Below are positions 34,973 to 43,237 of a stretch of 64,000 nucleotides of DNA, piece after piece. The DNA is from Hymenobacter yonginensis. GTDB lineage: Bacteria > Bacteroidota > Bacteroidia > Cytophagales > Hymenobacteraceae. Numbering within the stretch: the first letter of the stretch is position 1; each line of letters opens with the position of its first letter. Under the pieces are notes generated by a model. That model did not search any database, had not been told where the DNA came from, and saw only the letters and a program-made list of their open reading frames with translations. Made by a program: the position numbers and the translations under genes. The DNA lies in NCBI RefSeq assembly GCF_027625995.1, contig NZ_CP115396.1:1-64000 (forward strand), read 5' to 3'.

Positions 34973-35019
34973 CCTGACAAGTAGGCGCCTATAGTTCAAC
35001 GGCGTCTGTGCTGAAACTG

Positions 35020-35059
35020 AAAACGCCCCGGCGTGGCTCTGGCCGCGGCGGGGCGTTTT
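35020..35059 (+). terminator. Probable rho-independent terminator of purH
   Basis: An 11-bp stem (35020-35030 with 35049-35059) has a structured GC-rich loop and ends in TTTT. The stem's A/T ends make it partly bidirectional. Confidence 0.7.
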
Positions 35060-35105
35060 GTGCGTAGCAGGCAGCTGCCGGCGGCCAGGAAACCGGAAAA
35101 TACGG

Positions 35106-35146
35106 GCCGCCCGGCCTGCCCGGACAATCTGGGCGGGCCGGGCGGC
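35106..35146. other. Very GC-rich hairpin in the purH-mreB gap
   Basis: A 16-bp stem (35106-35121 with 35131-35146) has one T-G mismatch, a 9-nt loop and no T run. The rest of the 348-nt purH-mreB gap holds the purH terminator and the mreB promoter only. Role unknown; possibly regulatory or a remnant repeat. Confidence 0.6.
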
Positions 35147-35253
35147 GTTGGGGACGCCAGCCGCCGGATAACGGATTCCCTACGTGGGACGGATTAGGCG
35201 GCCTGCAGTTTCAGTTTGATAACACCAACCGTGGGGCTTCCCCGAAACTTGCT

Positions 35254-35261
35254 TACTTTTG
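35254..35261 (+). promoter_or_regulatory. -7 element of the mre/mrd cluster
   Basis: TACTTTTG is an exact TAnnTTTG match, 59 nt before the mreB ATG. Confidence 0.75.
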
Positions 35262-35320
35262 CCCCCACTTTTTGTGCGGGTGCAAACGCCCCGTACTCAT
35301 TCACTTGCCGCCGTTAACCA

Positions 35321-36346
35321 ATGGGTTTCTTTAATTTCCTCACCAGCGATATTGCCATCGACCTGGGAACGGCCAATACGCTCATCATCCACAACGACAA
35401 AATCGTGGTGGACGAGCCGAGCATCATCGCCAAAGACCGCACAACCAATAAAGTAATTGCCGTGGGCCGGCAAGCGCAGCAAATGCACGAAAAGACCCAC
35501 GACAATATCAAGACTATCCGCCCCCTGAAAGACGGCGTAATTGCCGACTTCCACGCCGCCGAGGAGATGATCAAAGGGATGATTAAGATGATTGACACCC
35601 GGACGCGGCTGTTTCAGCCGTCGCACCGCATGGTCATCTGCATTCCATCGGGTATCACCGAGGTAGAGAAGCGCGCTGTGCGTGACTCCGCCGAGCACGC
35701 CGGCGCCAAGGAAGTCTGGATGATTCAGGAGCCCATGGCCGCCGCCATCGGCATCGGTATCGACGTGGAGCAGCCCGTAGGCTCGATGATCATCGACATC
35801 GGGGGTGGTACCACCGAAATTGCGGTAATCGCCCTGTCGGGTATCGTCTGCGACCAGTCCATCAAGACGGCCGGTGACGTGTTCAACCAGGATATTCTCG
35901 ACTATATGCGCCGCCAGCACAACCTGCTGATCGGGGAGCGTTCCGCGGAGCGCATCAAGATTGAAGTAGGCGCGGCCCTCACCGAGCTCGATGTGACGCC
36001 GCCCGACTTTGAAGTGCGCGGCCGCGACCTGATGACCGGCATTCCGAAGGTTATCAAGGTAACGTCGTCGGAAATTGCCATTGCCCTCGACAAGTCGGTG
36101 GCCAAGATTGAGGAAGCCGTGCTGAAGGCGCTGGAGATTTCGCCGCCCGAGCTGTCGGCCGACATCTACGAAAACGGCATTCACCTGACCGGCGGCGGCG
36201 CCCTGCTGCGCGGCCTCGACAAGCGCCTGGCCGCCAAAACCAAGCTGCCGATCCACATTGCCGAAGACCCGCTGCGCGCCGTGGTGCGCGGCACCGGCGC
36301 GGCCATCAAAAACATCCAGGCCTTCCGCAGCGTGCTGCTGACTTAA
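35321..36346 (+). CDS. mreB: Rod shape-determining actin homologue MreB
   Basis: The 341-residue protein has the actin-fold ATP-binding motifs: DIAIDLGTANTLIIHNDKIV (phosphate 1), MIIDIGGGTTEIAVI (phosphate 2) and LTGGGALLRGL (adenosine). It polymerises beneath the inner membrane and guides elongation-specific peptidoglycan synthesis. An amphipathic N-terminus (MGFFNFLTSD) is typical. It heads mreB-mreC-mreD-mrdA-rodA. Confidence 0.97.
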   Translation: MGFFNFLTSDIAIDLGTANTLIIHNDKIVVDEPSIIAKDRTTNKVIAVGRQAQQMHEKTHDNIKTIRPLKDGVIADFHAAEEMIKGMIKMIDTRTRLFQPSHRMVICIPSGITEVEKRAVRDSAEHAGAKEVWMIQEPMAAAIGIGIDVEQPVGSMIIDIGGGTTEIAVIALSGIVCDQSIKTAGDVFNQDILDYMRRQHNLLIGERSAERIKIEVGAALTELDVTPPDFEVRGRDLMTGIPKVIKVTSSEIAIALDKSVAKIEEAVLKALEISPPELSADIYENGIHLTGGGALLRGLDKRLAAKTKLPIHIAEDPLRAVVRGTGAAIKNIQAFRSVLLT

Positions 36347-36350
36347 TGGC

Positions 36351-36430
36351 TAAATGGCTGAATGGTTAAATGGTTGGTCGTTCCAGAGAAGTATCCGGAA
36401 CAACCAACCATTTAACCATTCAGCCATTTA
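36351..36430. repeat. Inverted repeat with GGTCGTTC apex (family C), mreB-mreC gap
   Basis: Arms 36351-36384 and 36397-36430 (34 nt) pair with one mismatch. The arms are tandem ATGGCTGA/ATGGTTAA words; the apex-side end is GGTCGTTCC. The element ends 12 nt before the mreC ATG. Confidence 0.92.
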
Positions 36431-36442
36431 ACACTTCAATCC

Positions 36443-37369
36443 ATGCGTAATCTGCTCGCCTTTCTGTTTCGCTACCGGGGGATGCTCGTGTTTGCGTTGC
36501 TGGAGGTGGCCAGCTTGTACCTGCTGATTCGCAACAGCACTTACCAGCGGGCGGCGTTCTTTAACTCGGCCAATGCCTACGTCGGGCAGGTGCTCGACAC
36601 CCGGACGCAGATTTACGATTACTTCCGGCTGGTGAGCATCAACCAGGGTTTGGTGCAGGAAAACGCCGCGCTGCGCCAGCAATTGTATCTGGCCGACGTG
36701 AGCCGCCGCGAGGCGCGCAGCCTGCCCGTGCAGCAGGACAGCGCCTCGCAGGCCCGCCTGGCCGGCCTTGCCTACCCCGACTCGCTGCTGCTGGGGCTGC
36801 GCCCGCTGCCCACCCGCAACCCCGACTACCCGCTGATTCCGGCCCGGGTGCTCAACAACACCCTGCGCCGCGTGGATAACTACCTGACCCTGAACGTGGG
36901 CACCCGGCAAGGGCTGCGGCCGGGCATGGGCGTGCTGGCCGCGGCCGGCATCGTGGGCCGGGTGAAGGTGGTGAGCGAAAACTACGCCACGGTAACCTCG
37001 CTGCTACACTCCAAAACCTTCATTTCGGCCAAGATTCTGCGCGACAACACGTTCGGCAGCATCCGCTGGCTCGGCGACGACCCCACGCACGCGCTGCTCG
37101 ACAACATCCCGCGCCAGAACAAGCTGGTGCGCGGCGACACCGTCGTGACCTCGGGCTACAACGCGGTGTTCCCGGAAGGCGTGCTGGTGGGCACTATCGA
37201 CGGCTTTGTGAAGGAGCCCGATAAGAACTTCTGGACGGTGCGGGTGCGGCTGGCCGTCAATTTCGCCAACTTAACCTACGTGTACGTGGTGAACCCAAGG
37301 CCCAAGGCCGAGCGGGATACGCTGGAACTGAAAGCGGGCATGAAGCCGGAAGGGGAGGAGCAGCCATGA
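36443..37369 (+). CDS. mreC: Rod shape-determining protein MreC
   Basis: The 308-residue protein has an N-terminal membrane helix and a short coiled coil (QGLVQENAALRQQLYLADV). The two beta domains of MreC follow (VGTRQGLRPGMGVLAAAGIV, VRGDTVVTSGYNAVFPEGVL). It is periplasmic and links MreB to the penicillin-binding proteins. It overlaps mreD by 4 nt (ATGA). Confidence 0.95.
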   Translation: MRNLLAFLFRYRGMLVFALLEVASLYLLIRNSTYQRAAFFNSANAYVGQVLDTRTQIYDYFRLVSINQGLVQENAALRQQLYLADVSRREARSLPVQQDSASQARLAGLAYPDSLLLGLRPLPTRNPDYPLIPARVLNNTLRRVDNYLTLNVGTRQGLRPGMGVLAAAGIVGRVKVVSENYATVTSLLHSKTFISAKILRDNTFGSIRWLGDDPTHALLDNIPRQNKLVRGDTVVTSGYNAVFPEGVLVGTIDGFVKEPDKNFWTVRVRLAVNFANLTYVYVVNPRPKAERDTLELKAGMKPEGEEQP

Positions 37370-37893
37370 AAGGAGTAGGTGCGCTGCTGATCCAAGTGCT
37401 GCGGTTTGGGTTCTACCTGGCCGTGCACATGCTGCTGGTGAGCAAGCTGGTGCTGTTTGATCTGGGCTGGTGCTTTTTCTACCTGGGCTTCCTGCTGTTT
37501 CTGCCCATCGGCACGCCCATTGTGCTGCAGCTGGTACTGGGCTTCGGCACGGGCCTGCTCATGGATATGTTCTACGACACCGGCGGCGTGCACGCAGCCT
37601 CGGCGGTGCTGCTGTGCTACCTGCGCCCCTGGGTGCTGCGCCTGCTCACCCCGCGCGACGGCTACGAGGCTCAGGACTCGGTGAACGTGCACCAGATGGG
37701 CGGGCAGTGGTTTCTGGTGTACATGGGCCTGCTGGTGGGGCTACACCACCTGGCATTTTTCCTGCTGGAGCTGGGCAGCTTCCGTTCGTTTGGCCTCACG
37801 CTGGCCAAGATTGTGGTCAGCACCCTGTTTACGGGCATCACGCTGCTGATTATCCAGCTGATTTTCTTCCCCACCAAGCGGCGCGGCAGGTAA
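37366..37893 (+). CDS. mreD: Rod shape-determining protein MreD
   Basis: The 175-residue polytopic membrane protein of about five segments starts at an ATG overlapping the mreC stop. LGFGTGLLMDMFYDTGGVHA is the family's central motif. Identity rests on topology, motif and its position between mreC and mrdA. Confidence 0.9.
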   Translation: MKGVGALLIQVLRFGFYLAVHMLLVSKLVLFDLGWCFFYLGFLLFLPIGTPIVLQLVLGFGTGLLMDMFYDTGGVHAASAVLLCYLRPWVLRLLTPRDGYEAQDSVNVHQMGGQWFLVYMGLLVGLHHLAFFLLELGSFRSFGLTLAKIVVSTLFTGITLLIIQLIFFPTKRRGR

Positions 37894-37911
37894 GTAGTGG
37901 AGCAACAGCCC

Positions 37912-38023
37912 TTCATGCAGAGCCGCAGGCGAAGCATCTCGCGTGCTGACTCAGGAGTGCCATTGAGACGTCAGCATGCGAGATGCTTCGGCCTTGCTCT
38001 AGGCGCAACATGCTCTGCATGAC
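37912..38023. repeat. GTCAT...ATGAC-type inverted repeat (family A variant), mreD-mrdA gap
   Basis: The left arm from 37912 (TTCATGCAGAG, then GAAGCATCTCGCGTGCTGAC) pairs imperfectly with 37970-38023, which has a ~14-nt insertion before CTCTGCATGAC. The element precedes the mrdA promoter. Confidence 0.8.
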
Positions 38024-38059
38024 GGGCTGGTGGCGCACTATTCCGCCCCATAAGTGTGT

Positions 38060-38067
38060 TATCTTTG
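38060..38067 (+). promoter_or_regulatory. -7 element inside the cluster, before mrdA
   Basis: TATCTTTG is an exact TAnnTTTG match, 50 nt before the TTG proposed for mrdA, so mrdA-rodA can be transcribed separately from mreBCD. Confidence 0.72.
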
Positions 38068-38116
38068 TGAATCCGGCCCGTTGGCCGTAAGTGCTTTTCT
38101 CTCAGAACACACCGCT

Positions 38117-39955
38117 TTGCAATACCTAGAAGGGCGCCGGTTTGTGGTGCTGGCTATTTTTCTGGCCGTAGCCCTCACGTTTGGGGGCCGGCTTTTCTAC
38201 ATTCAGGTGCTGGATGGCAGCTACAAGCTGGCCGCCGACCGAAACACGCTGCAGCGCATCGTGCAGGTGCCCTACCGTGGCCTCATCTACGACCGTAAGG
38301 GCCAGCTGCTGGTGCAGAACATGCCCGTGTATGACCTGATGGTGGTACCGCGCGAAGTGAAGCAGCTGGATACAGCCCGCTTCTGCCAGCTGCTGCAGCT
38401 GCCGCTGGAAGAGGTGCGCCTGGGTTTGCAGACGGCCCGCGCCTACTCCCGCGTGAAGGCCTCGCCGCTGGTGCAAAACCTGAGCACGCCCGAGCTGGCC
38501 GCCATCCAGGACAACCTCATCGACTTCCCGGGCTTCAGCATCAAGGCCCGCATGGCGCGCTCCTACCGCACTGAAAACATGGCCCACGCTCTGGGCTACG
38601 TAGGCGCCATCACGCCGGCGTTTCTGGAAAAGGAAAAATACGCCAAGTACCTGCCCGGCGATTTTCTGGGCATTTCGGGGCTGGAGTCGTTTTATGAGCC
38701 GCAGATGATGGGGCGGCGCGGCGTGCAATACCGCATGGTGAACGTGCGCGGCATCGAGAAAGGCTCGTTCCGCGACGGCGAGTACGACACGCTGTCGGTG
38801 GCCGGGCAGGACCTGCACACCAGCATCGACATTGAGCTGCAGAAATACGGCGAGATGCTGATGCAGAACAAGCGCGGCTCCATCGTGGCCCTCGACCCCA
38901 AGACCGGCGAAATCCTGGCCATGGTGTCGGCGCCGGGCTTCGAGCCGTCGGTGCTGACTGGCAAGGGCATGGGCAACCGCTACATGGAGCTGCTGCAGGA
39001 TACGGCCAAGCCGCTGTTCAACCGCCCGCTGATGGCCACTTACCCGCCCGGCTCGGTGTTCAAGCTAGTAAACGAGCTGGTGGCGCTGCAAATGGGCGTC
39101 GTGACGCCCAACACGCCGTTTGACTGCAACTGGAAGCTGGTGCGCTGCACCCACCGCCACGAGTACCCGCACAACGTCAGCATTGCCATCAAAAACAGCT
39201 GCAACCCCTATTTCTACCAGGTGATGCGCTCGGCCGTGCTGCGCGGGCGCTCCACCAACCGCTTCGAAGATGCCCGCCTGGGCTACAGTGAGTGGCGCCG
39301 GCAGGTGATGACCTTCGGGCTGGGCGACAAGCTGGGCGTGGACATCTCGCAGGAAAAGAAGGGCCTTATTCCGACTTCCGACTTCTACGACAAAGCCTAC
39401 GGCTTCCACCGCTGGAACTTCCGCACCATCTATTCTCTCGCCATCGGGCAGGGCGAAATGGGTGTTACGGGTTTGCAGATGGCCAATATGCTGGCCATCA
39501 TTGCCAACCGCGGCTACTACTACACGCCGCACTTCGTGAAAGGCATCGGCACGGGCGGCCCGCTGCCGCAGTATCGGCAGCGGCACGTCACGGCCGTCGA
39601 TCCGCAGTACTTTGAATCCATTGTGCCGGGCATGCAGCAGGTGGTAGACGGGCGCGGCGGCACCGGCAACAATGCCTCGCTACTGGACGTGGGCATTTCG
39701 GTGGCCGGCAAGACAGGCACCGTGCAAAACCGCCACGGCGCCGACCACGCCACCTTCGCCGCCTTCGCGCCCGCCGAAGACCCCAAGATTGCCATTGCCG
39801 TGTTCATCGAAAACGCCGGCTTCGGGGGCTCCTCCGCCGCCCCTATGGCCGCCTTGATGATGGAGAAATACCTGCGTGGCGACGTGGCTCCCTGGCGCAA
39901 GCGCTGGGAAACCTGGCTGCAGCGCCCCGCCGAAAGCTTTATCCGAAAACACTAA
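38117..39955 (+). CDS. mrdA: Penicillin-binding protein 2, elongation transpeptidase
   Basis: The 612-residue protein has one N-terminal membrane helix, a dimerisation domain (VPYRGLIYDRKGQLLVQNMP) and a transpeptidase domain with Ser313 in GSVFK (SxxK), SCN in NSCNPYF, and KTG in VAGKTGTVQN. It is the elongasome cross-linking enzyme. I propose the TTG at 38117, giving MQYLEGRRFVV, which matches the usual Bacteroidota N-terminus and lies after the promoter; other in-frame starts (GTG 38054) lie upstream of the expected transcription start. Identification is certain; the start is moderately so. Confidence 0.93.
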   Translation: MQYLEGRRFVVLAIFLAVALTFGGRLFYIQVLDGSYKLAADRNTLQRIVQVPYRGLIYDRKGQLLVQNMPVYDLMVVPREVKQLDTARFCQLLQLPLEEVRLGLQTARAYSRVKASPLVQNLSTPELAAIQDNLIDFPGFSIKARMARSYRTENMAHALGYVGAITPAFLEKEKYAKYLPGDFLGISGLESFYEPQMMGRRGVQYRMVNVRGIEKGSFRDGEYDTLSVAGQDLHTSIDIELQKYGEMLMQNKRGSIVALDPKTGEILAMVSAPGFEPSVLTGKGMGNRYMELLQDTAKPLFNRPLMATYPPGSVFKLVNELVALQMGVVTPNTPFDCNWKLVRCTHRHEYPHNVSIAIKNSCNPYFYQVMRSAVLRGRSTNRFEDARLGYSEWRRQVMTFGLGDKLGVDISQEKKGLIPTSDFYDKAYGFHRWNFRTIYSLAIGQGEMGVTGLQMANMLAIIANRGYYYTPHFVKGIGTGGPLPQYRQRHVTAVDPQYFESIVPGMQQVVDGRGGTGNNASLLDVGISVAGKTGTVQNRHGADHATFAAFAPAEDPKIAIAVFIENAGFGGSSAAPMAALMMEKYLRGDVAPWRKRWETWLQRPAESFIRKH

Positions 39956-39971
39956 GTCAATTAAAAAGAAC

Positions 39972-40061
39972 GTCATGCTGAGCTTGCCGAAGCATCTCTA
40001 CCGCTTCGTTGTAACGAATGAGTTACTAACGGTAGAGATGCTTCAGCAAGCTCAGCATGAC
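39972..40061. repeat. GTCAT...ATGAC inverted repeat (family A), mrdA-rodA gap
   Basis: Arms 39972-40003 and 40030-40061 (32 nt) pair with one mismatch. The outer left flank reads AAAGAAC, also seen at other copies. The element ends 20 nt before the rodA ATG. Confidence 0.93.
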
Positions 40062-40081
40062 AGCCGCCTTCTGAATTCATC

Positions 40082-41386
40082 ATGTCCGCTTCACCAGCCA
40101 GATATTCGCGCAGCATCGATTGGGTTACCGTCGGGATTTATGCCCTGATGGTGCTGCTGGGCTGGGTGAGCGTGTACGCGGCCAGCTACTCGCCCGACGC
40201 GCCCACCGACGGCAGCCTGTTCGGCAACCTCAGCTTTCAGCAGCTGATGGTGTTCGACTGGTTCAAGCAGATTCTGTGGATCGGGACGGCCGTGGTGCTG
40301 ATTGTGGTACTCGTCGTCATCGACTACAAGGCCTACGACACGTTTGCGTTTGTGCTCTACGGCGGCATGATTCTGCTGCTTATTGTCACGCCATTCATTG
40401 CCCGGCCCATTGGCGGGTCGCGCTCCTGGCTGGAGCTGGGGCCGATGCGGCTGCAGCCGGCCGAGTTTGCCAAGTTCGTGACGGCGCTGGCCGTGTCGAG
40501 GTACATGGCCAGTATCAACCTGCGTCAGCAGAACTTCCGCGACCAGGCCGTGCTGGCCGGCCTCACGCTGCTGCCGCCGCTCCTGATTCTGGCCGCCAAC
40601 GAAACCGGGCAGGCGCTGGTGTTTGCCGCCTTCCTGCTGGCCTACTTCCGTGAGGGCATGTCGCCGCTGATTCTGGTAATTCTGGCCGCCGCCGCTATCA
40701 TCCTGATTCTGGCGCTGCTGGTGCCCAAGCTGTGGCTGGTGGGCTTTTTTACGGTGGTGCTGGGTGCGGTGCTGGCCTTCAACAGCAAGGTGCTGCGCCA
40801 CCACCTGCCCGTGACGATCAGCGTGTGGGCGGTGGTGATTGGGATGGTGTTTGGGGTGGATTTCTTCTTCAACAACGTGCTGCAGCCCCACCAGCGCAAG
40901 CGCATTGAGGTGCTCATCAACCCCTCGGCCGACCCGCTGGGCGTAGGCTGGAACGTCACGCAAAGCAAGATTGCCATCGGCTCGGGTGGGCTGGCCGGCA
41001 AGGGCTTCCTGCAGGGCACCCAAACCAAGTTCGACTTCGTGCCGGCGCAAAGCACCGACTTCATCTTCTGCACCATCGGCGAGGAATGGGGCTGGCTGGG
41101 CACGACTACGGTTATCGTGCTCTTTATGGCCCTGCTGGGGCGGATTGTGTATGTAGCGGAGCGCCAGAAATCGGTATTCGGGCGCACCTACGGCTACTGC
41201 GTGGCCAGCATCTTCTTTTTCCACTTCGCCATCAACGTGGGCATGACCATCGGGCTGGCGCCGGTGGTGGGCATTCCGCTGCCGCTGTTCAGCTACGGCG
41301 GCTCCTCGCTATGGTCGTTCACGGTGCTGCTCTTCATCCTGCTGGGCATCGACGCCTACCGCAAGCAGGACCTGGAGCGGTACTAA
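40082..41386 (+). CDS. rodA: Rod shape-determining SEDS glycosyltransferase RodA
   Basis: The 434-residue SEDS protein has about ten membrane segments and the family regions GGSRSWLELGPMRLQPAEFAK, TDFIFCTIGEEWGWLGT and PLPLFSYGGSSLW. It polymerises glycan strands together with PBP2. It is the last gene of the elongation cluster. Confidence 0.95.
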   Translation: MSASPARYSRSIDWVTVGIYALMVLLGWVSVYAASYSPDAPTDGSLFGNLSFQQLMVFDWFKQILWIGTAVVLIVVLVVIDYKAYDTFAFVLYGGMILLLIVTPFIARPIGGSRSWLELGPMRLQPAEFAKFVTALAVSRYMASINLRQQNFRDQAVLAGLTLLPPLLILAANETGQALVFAAFLLAYFREGMSPLILVILAAAAIILILALLVPKLWLVGFFTVVLGAVLAFNSKVLRHHLPVTISVWAVVIGMVFGVDFFFNNVLQPHQRKRIEVLINPSADPLGVGWNVTQSKIAIGSGGLAGKGFLQGTQTKFDFVPAQSTDFIFCTIGEEWGWLGTTTVIVLFMALLGRIVYVAERQKSVFGRTYGYCVASIFFFHFAINVGMTIGLAPVVGIPLPLFSYGGSSLWSFTVLLFILLGIDAYRKQDLERY

Positions 41387-41400
41387 GCGGCTACACGTGT

Positions 41401-41505
41401 ACCGCGAAGTTTCACTTCGCGAAGCGCGCACCGCCCGCACAGCCATGCTCTCATACCTTCTTGGCATATTGGTGGTCCGCGCTTCGCGAAGTGAAACTTC
41501 GCGGT
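41401..41505. repeat. Perfect 28-bp inverted repeat (family D)
   Basis: Arms 41401-41428 and 41478-41505 are perfectly complementary over 28 bp, with a 49-nt loop. Each arm contains the small palindrome CTTCGCGAAG. The element lies between rodA and the next gene's promoter, 14 nt after the rodA stop. Confidence 0.92.
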
Positions 41506-41555
41506 AAATCATCTGAGGACCATACCCAGCTATGCACGAAGCAGGCGCTTCATGC

Positions 41556-41563
41556 TACTTTCG
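41556..41563 (+). promoter_or_regulatory. -7 element with predicted leaderless start
   Basis: TACTTTCG ends 7 nt before the ATG at 41571, leaving little or no 5' leader. Confidence 0.6.
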
Positions 41564-41570
41564 CCTGCAG

Positions 41571-43175
41571 ATGCAGCCCCGTCAATCAGCTTTCAGCCCG
41601 CAGGCCCCGGCCACCCAGGAGTGGGCGGTAGTGCTGTTGCTTACGGCGTTGGCGTTGCTGCTGCCCACCCACAACTCCACACCCGACGCCTGGTATTACG
41701 CCGCCTGCGTGCGCCACGGCCACGAGCTGCTGCTGCCGCACCACCTGCTCTACAACGTGGTGGGCTGGCTCTGGCGGCAGCTGCTGCCCGCCTCGCTTGA
41801 TACGCTGGCCGCCCTGAAAGCCCTGAACGCGCTGGCCTTTGGGGCCTGCCTACTGGTGCTGCGGAGCCTGCTGCGGCGCGTGAGCGGGCCGAGGACACCC
41901 GTGGCGGGCTGGCTGCTGCTGGCGGGCAGCTCGTTCGGGATGCTGCGCTTCGCCACCGAAAACGAAACCTACGTGCTGCCGCTGCTGCTTTCGTTGCTGG
42001 CCAGCCGCAGCTGGTGGCGCGCCGCCGCTGGCGAAACCGGCTGGCGCGGCTGGCTTTCGGCCGGGGCTTGGGCCGCCGGGGCGGCGCTGCTGCACCAGAT
42101 TCATGCGTTTTGGTGGCTGGGGCTGCTGATTGGGGTGTTGTGGGCGCGGCCGGCGGGGCGGTGGGTGGCGACGGCCTGGTACAGTCTGCCGGCGCTGCTG
42201 GTGCCGCTGGCGTATGCGGCGGCGCTGCCGTCGTGGCAGCTGCCGTTCACGTTGCGGACTTTCTGGGAGTTTGTGTTTTATGAGCTCTACCACGGCCACG
42301 CCGGCGCCGCGCCTTCGGGCCGCACGCTGCTGCTGATGGGCGTGAGCGTGGTGCGCACTTTCGGGCAGCTGCACGGCAGCACGCTGGCGCTGCTGCAGCG
42401 CTGGCCGCTGCTGGCCGGCGTGGCGCTGCTGTGTGCGGGGCTGATGCTGGCGGCCATGTGGCAGCTGTGGCGCCGCCGCCGCATTGCGTCTGCCAACCTA
42501 TCATCAGCTGATTTCGGGGATGAAAACAAGCCGGCAACGCTGGCTGCTGAAGCCACTCAAGCGGCCCCTCACCGCGCTTTCCGCCGCACGCACCTACTGA
42601 TTCTGCTGCTGCACCTGTCCTGCGCGCTATGGGCGGCCGGCAACGCCGAGTTTCTGGTGATGCTGCCTTCTCTGCTGGCGCTGCTGCTGGTGCGGCAGCC
42701 CTGGCCGGCCCGGCCGCTGGCCCTGGCTGGTGGCGCGCTGCTGCTCTGGAACCTGACGTTCGGGCTGCTGCCGGCCCACCTGCTGCGTTTCACCGATACC
42801 GCGCCGCTACTGGCCCGCCTGGAGCGGGAGCCTACCGCCTGGTGGCTGCTGTCCGACCCCAACCTGGTGCTTAACCAGCTGCACTACCGCACCGGCCGGC
42901 CGGTGGGGCCACCCAACATCTTGCCGGCTCCGGCGCTGCTGGTGCAGCGGCCCGGCCAGTCGGCGGCCCGGCTGCGGGCGTGGCTGCGGCGCTGCCGGGC
43001 CGCCGGCCAGCCCGTGTACACCGACGCCCTGGACGGCCCGCGCCTGCTCGACCGCGCCCGCCTCACCCAAGGCGACGATGCCACCCAGCGCCAACTACTG
43101 CAGGGTTTCCGGCTGGTGCGCGTCGACTCGGCGGCTACGGCGTTTGGGTGGGTGTACCTGACGCAGGTGCAGTAG
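41571..43175 (+). CDS. Polytopic membrane protein, GT-C-like, function unknown
   Basis: The 534-residue protein has about ten hydrophobic segments and a short luminal loop containing an acidic residue after the first helix (TPDAWYYAACVRHG, then HELLLPHHLLYNV). Mannosyltransferase-like GT-C proteins look like this, so it may add a sugar from a lipid carrier; no signature proves it. The very Leu/Ala/Trp-rich sequence limits recognition. The ATG at 41571 is favoured over an upstream in-frame ATG at 41532 because of the promoter between them. Convergent with the next gene. Confidence 0.6.
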   Translation: MQPRQSAFSPQAPATQEWAVVLLLTALALLLPTHNSTPDAWYYAACVRHGHELLLPHHLLYNVVGWLWRQLLPASLDTLAALKALNALAFGACLLVLRSLLRRVSGPRTPVAGWLLLAGSSFGMLRFATENETYVLPLLLSLLASRSWWRAAAGETGWRGWLSAGAWAAGAALLHQIHAFWWLGLLIGVLWARPAGRWVATAWYSLPALLVPLAYAAALPSWQLPFTLRTFWEFVFYELYHGHAGAAPSGRTLLLMGVSVVRTFGQLHGSTLALLQRWPLLAGVALLCAGLMLAAMWQLWRRRRIASANLSSADFGDENKPATLAAEATQAAPHRAFRRTHLLILLLHLSCALWAAGNAEFLVMLPSLLALLLVRQPWPARPLALAGGALLLWNLTFGLLPAHLLRFTDTAPLLARLEREPTAWWLLSDPNLVLNQLHYRTGRPVGPPNILPAPALLVQRPGQSAARLRAWLRRCRAAGQPVYTDALDGPRLLDRARLTQGDDATQRQLLQGFRLVRVDSAATAFGWVYLTQVQ

Positions 43176-43237
43176 CGTAGGCATCCGCCTGTGCCCTTTT
43201 GGCACTGAAGGCCGGCAATTCAGCAGGAGCTTCGTCC

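Noticed and set aside
34981-35015. tRNA-like sequence GCGCCTATAGTTCAACGG after purH
   Set aside because: The downstream part lacks an anticodon stem and the GGTTCGA T-arm; no cloverleaf can be drawn.
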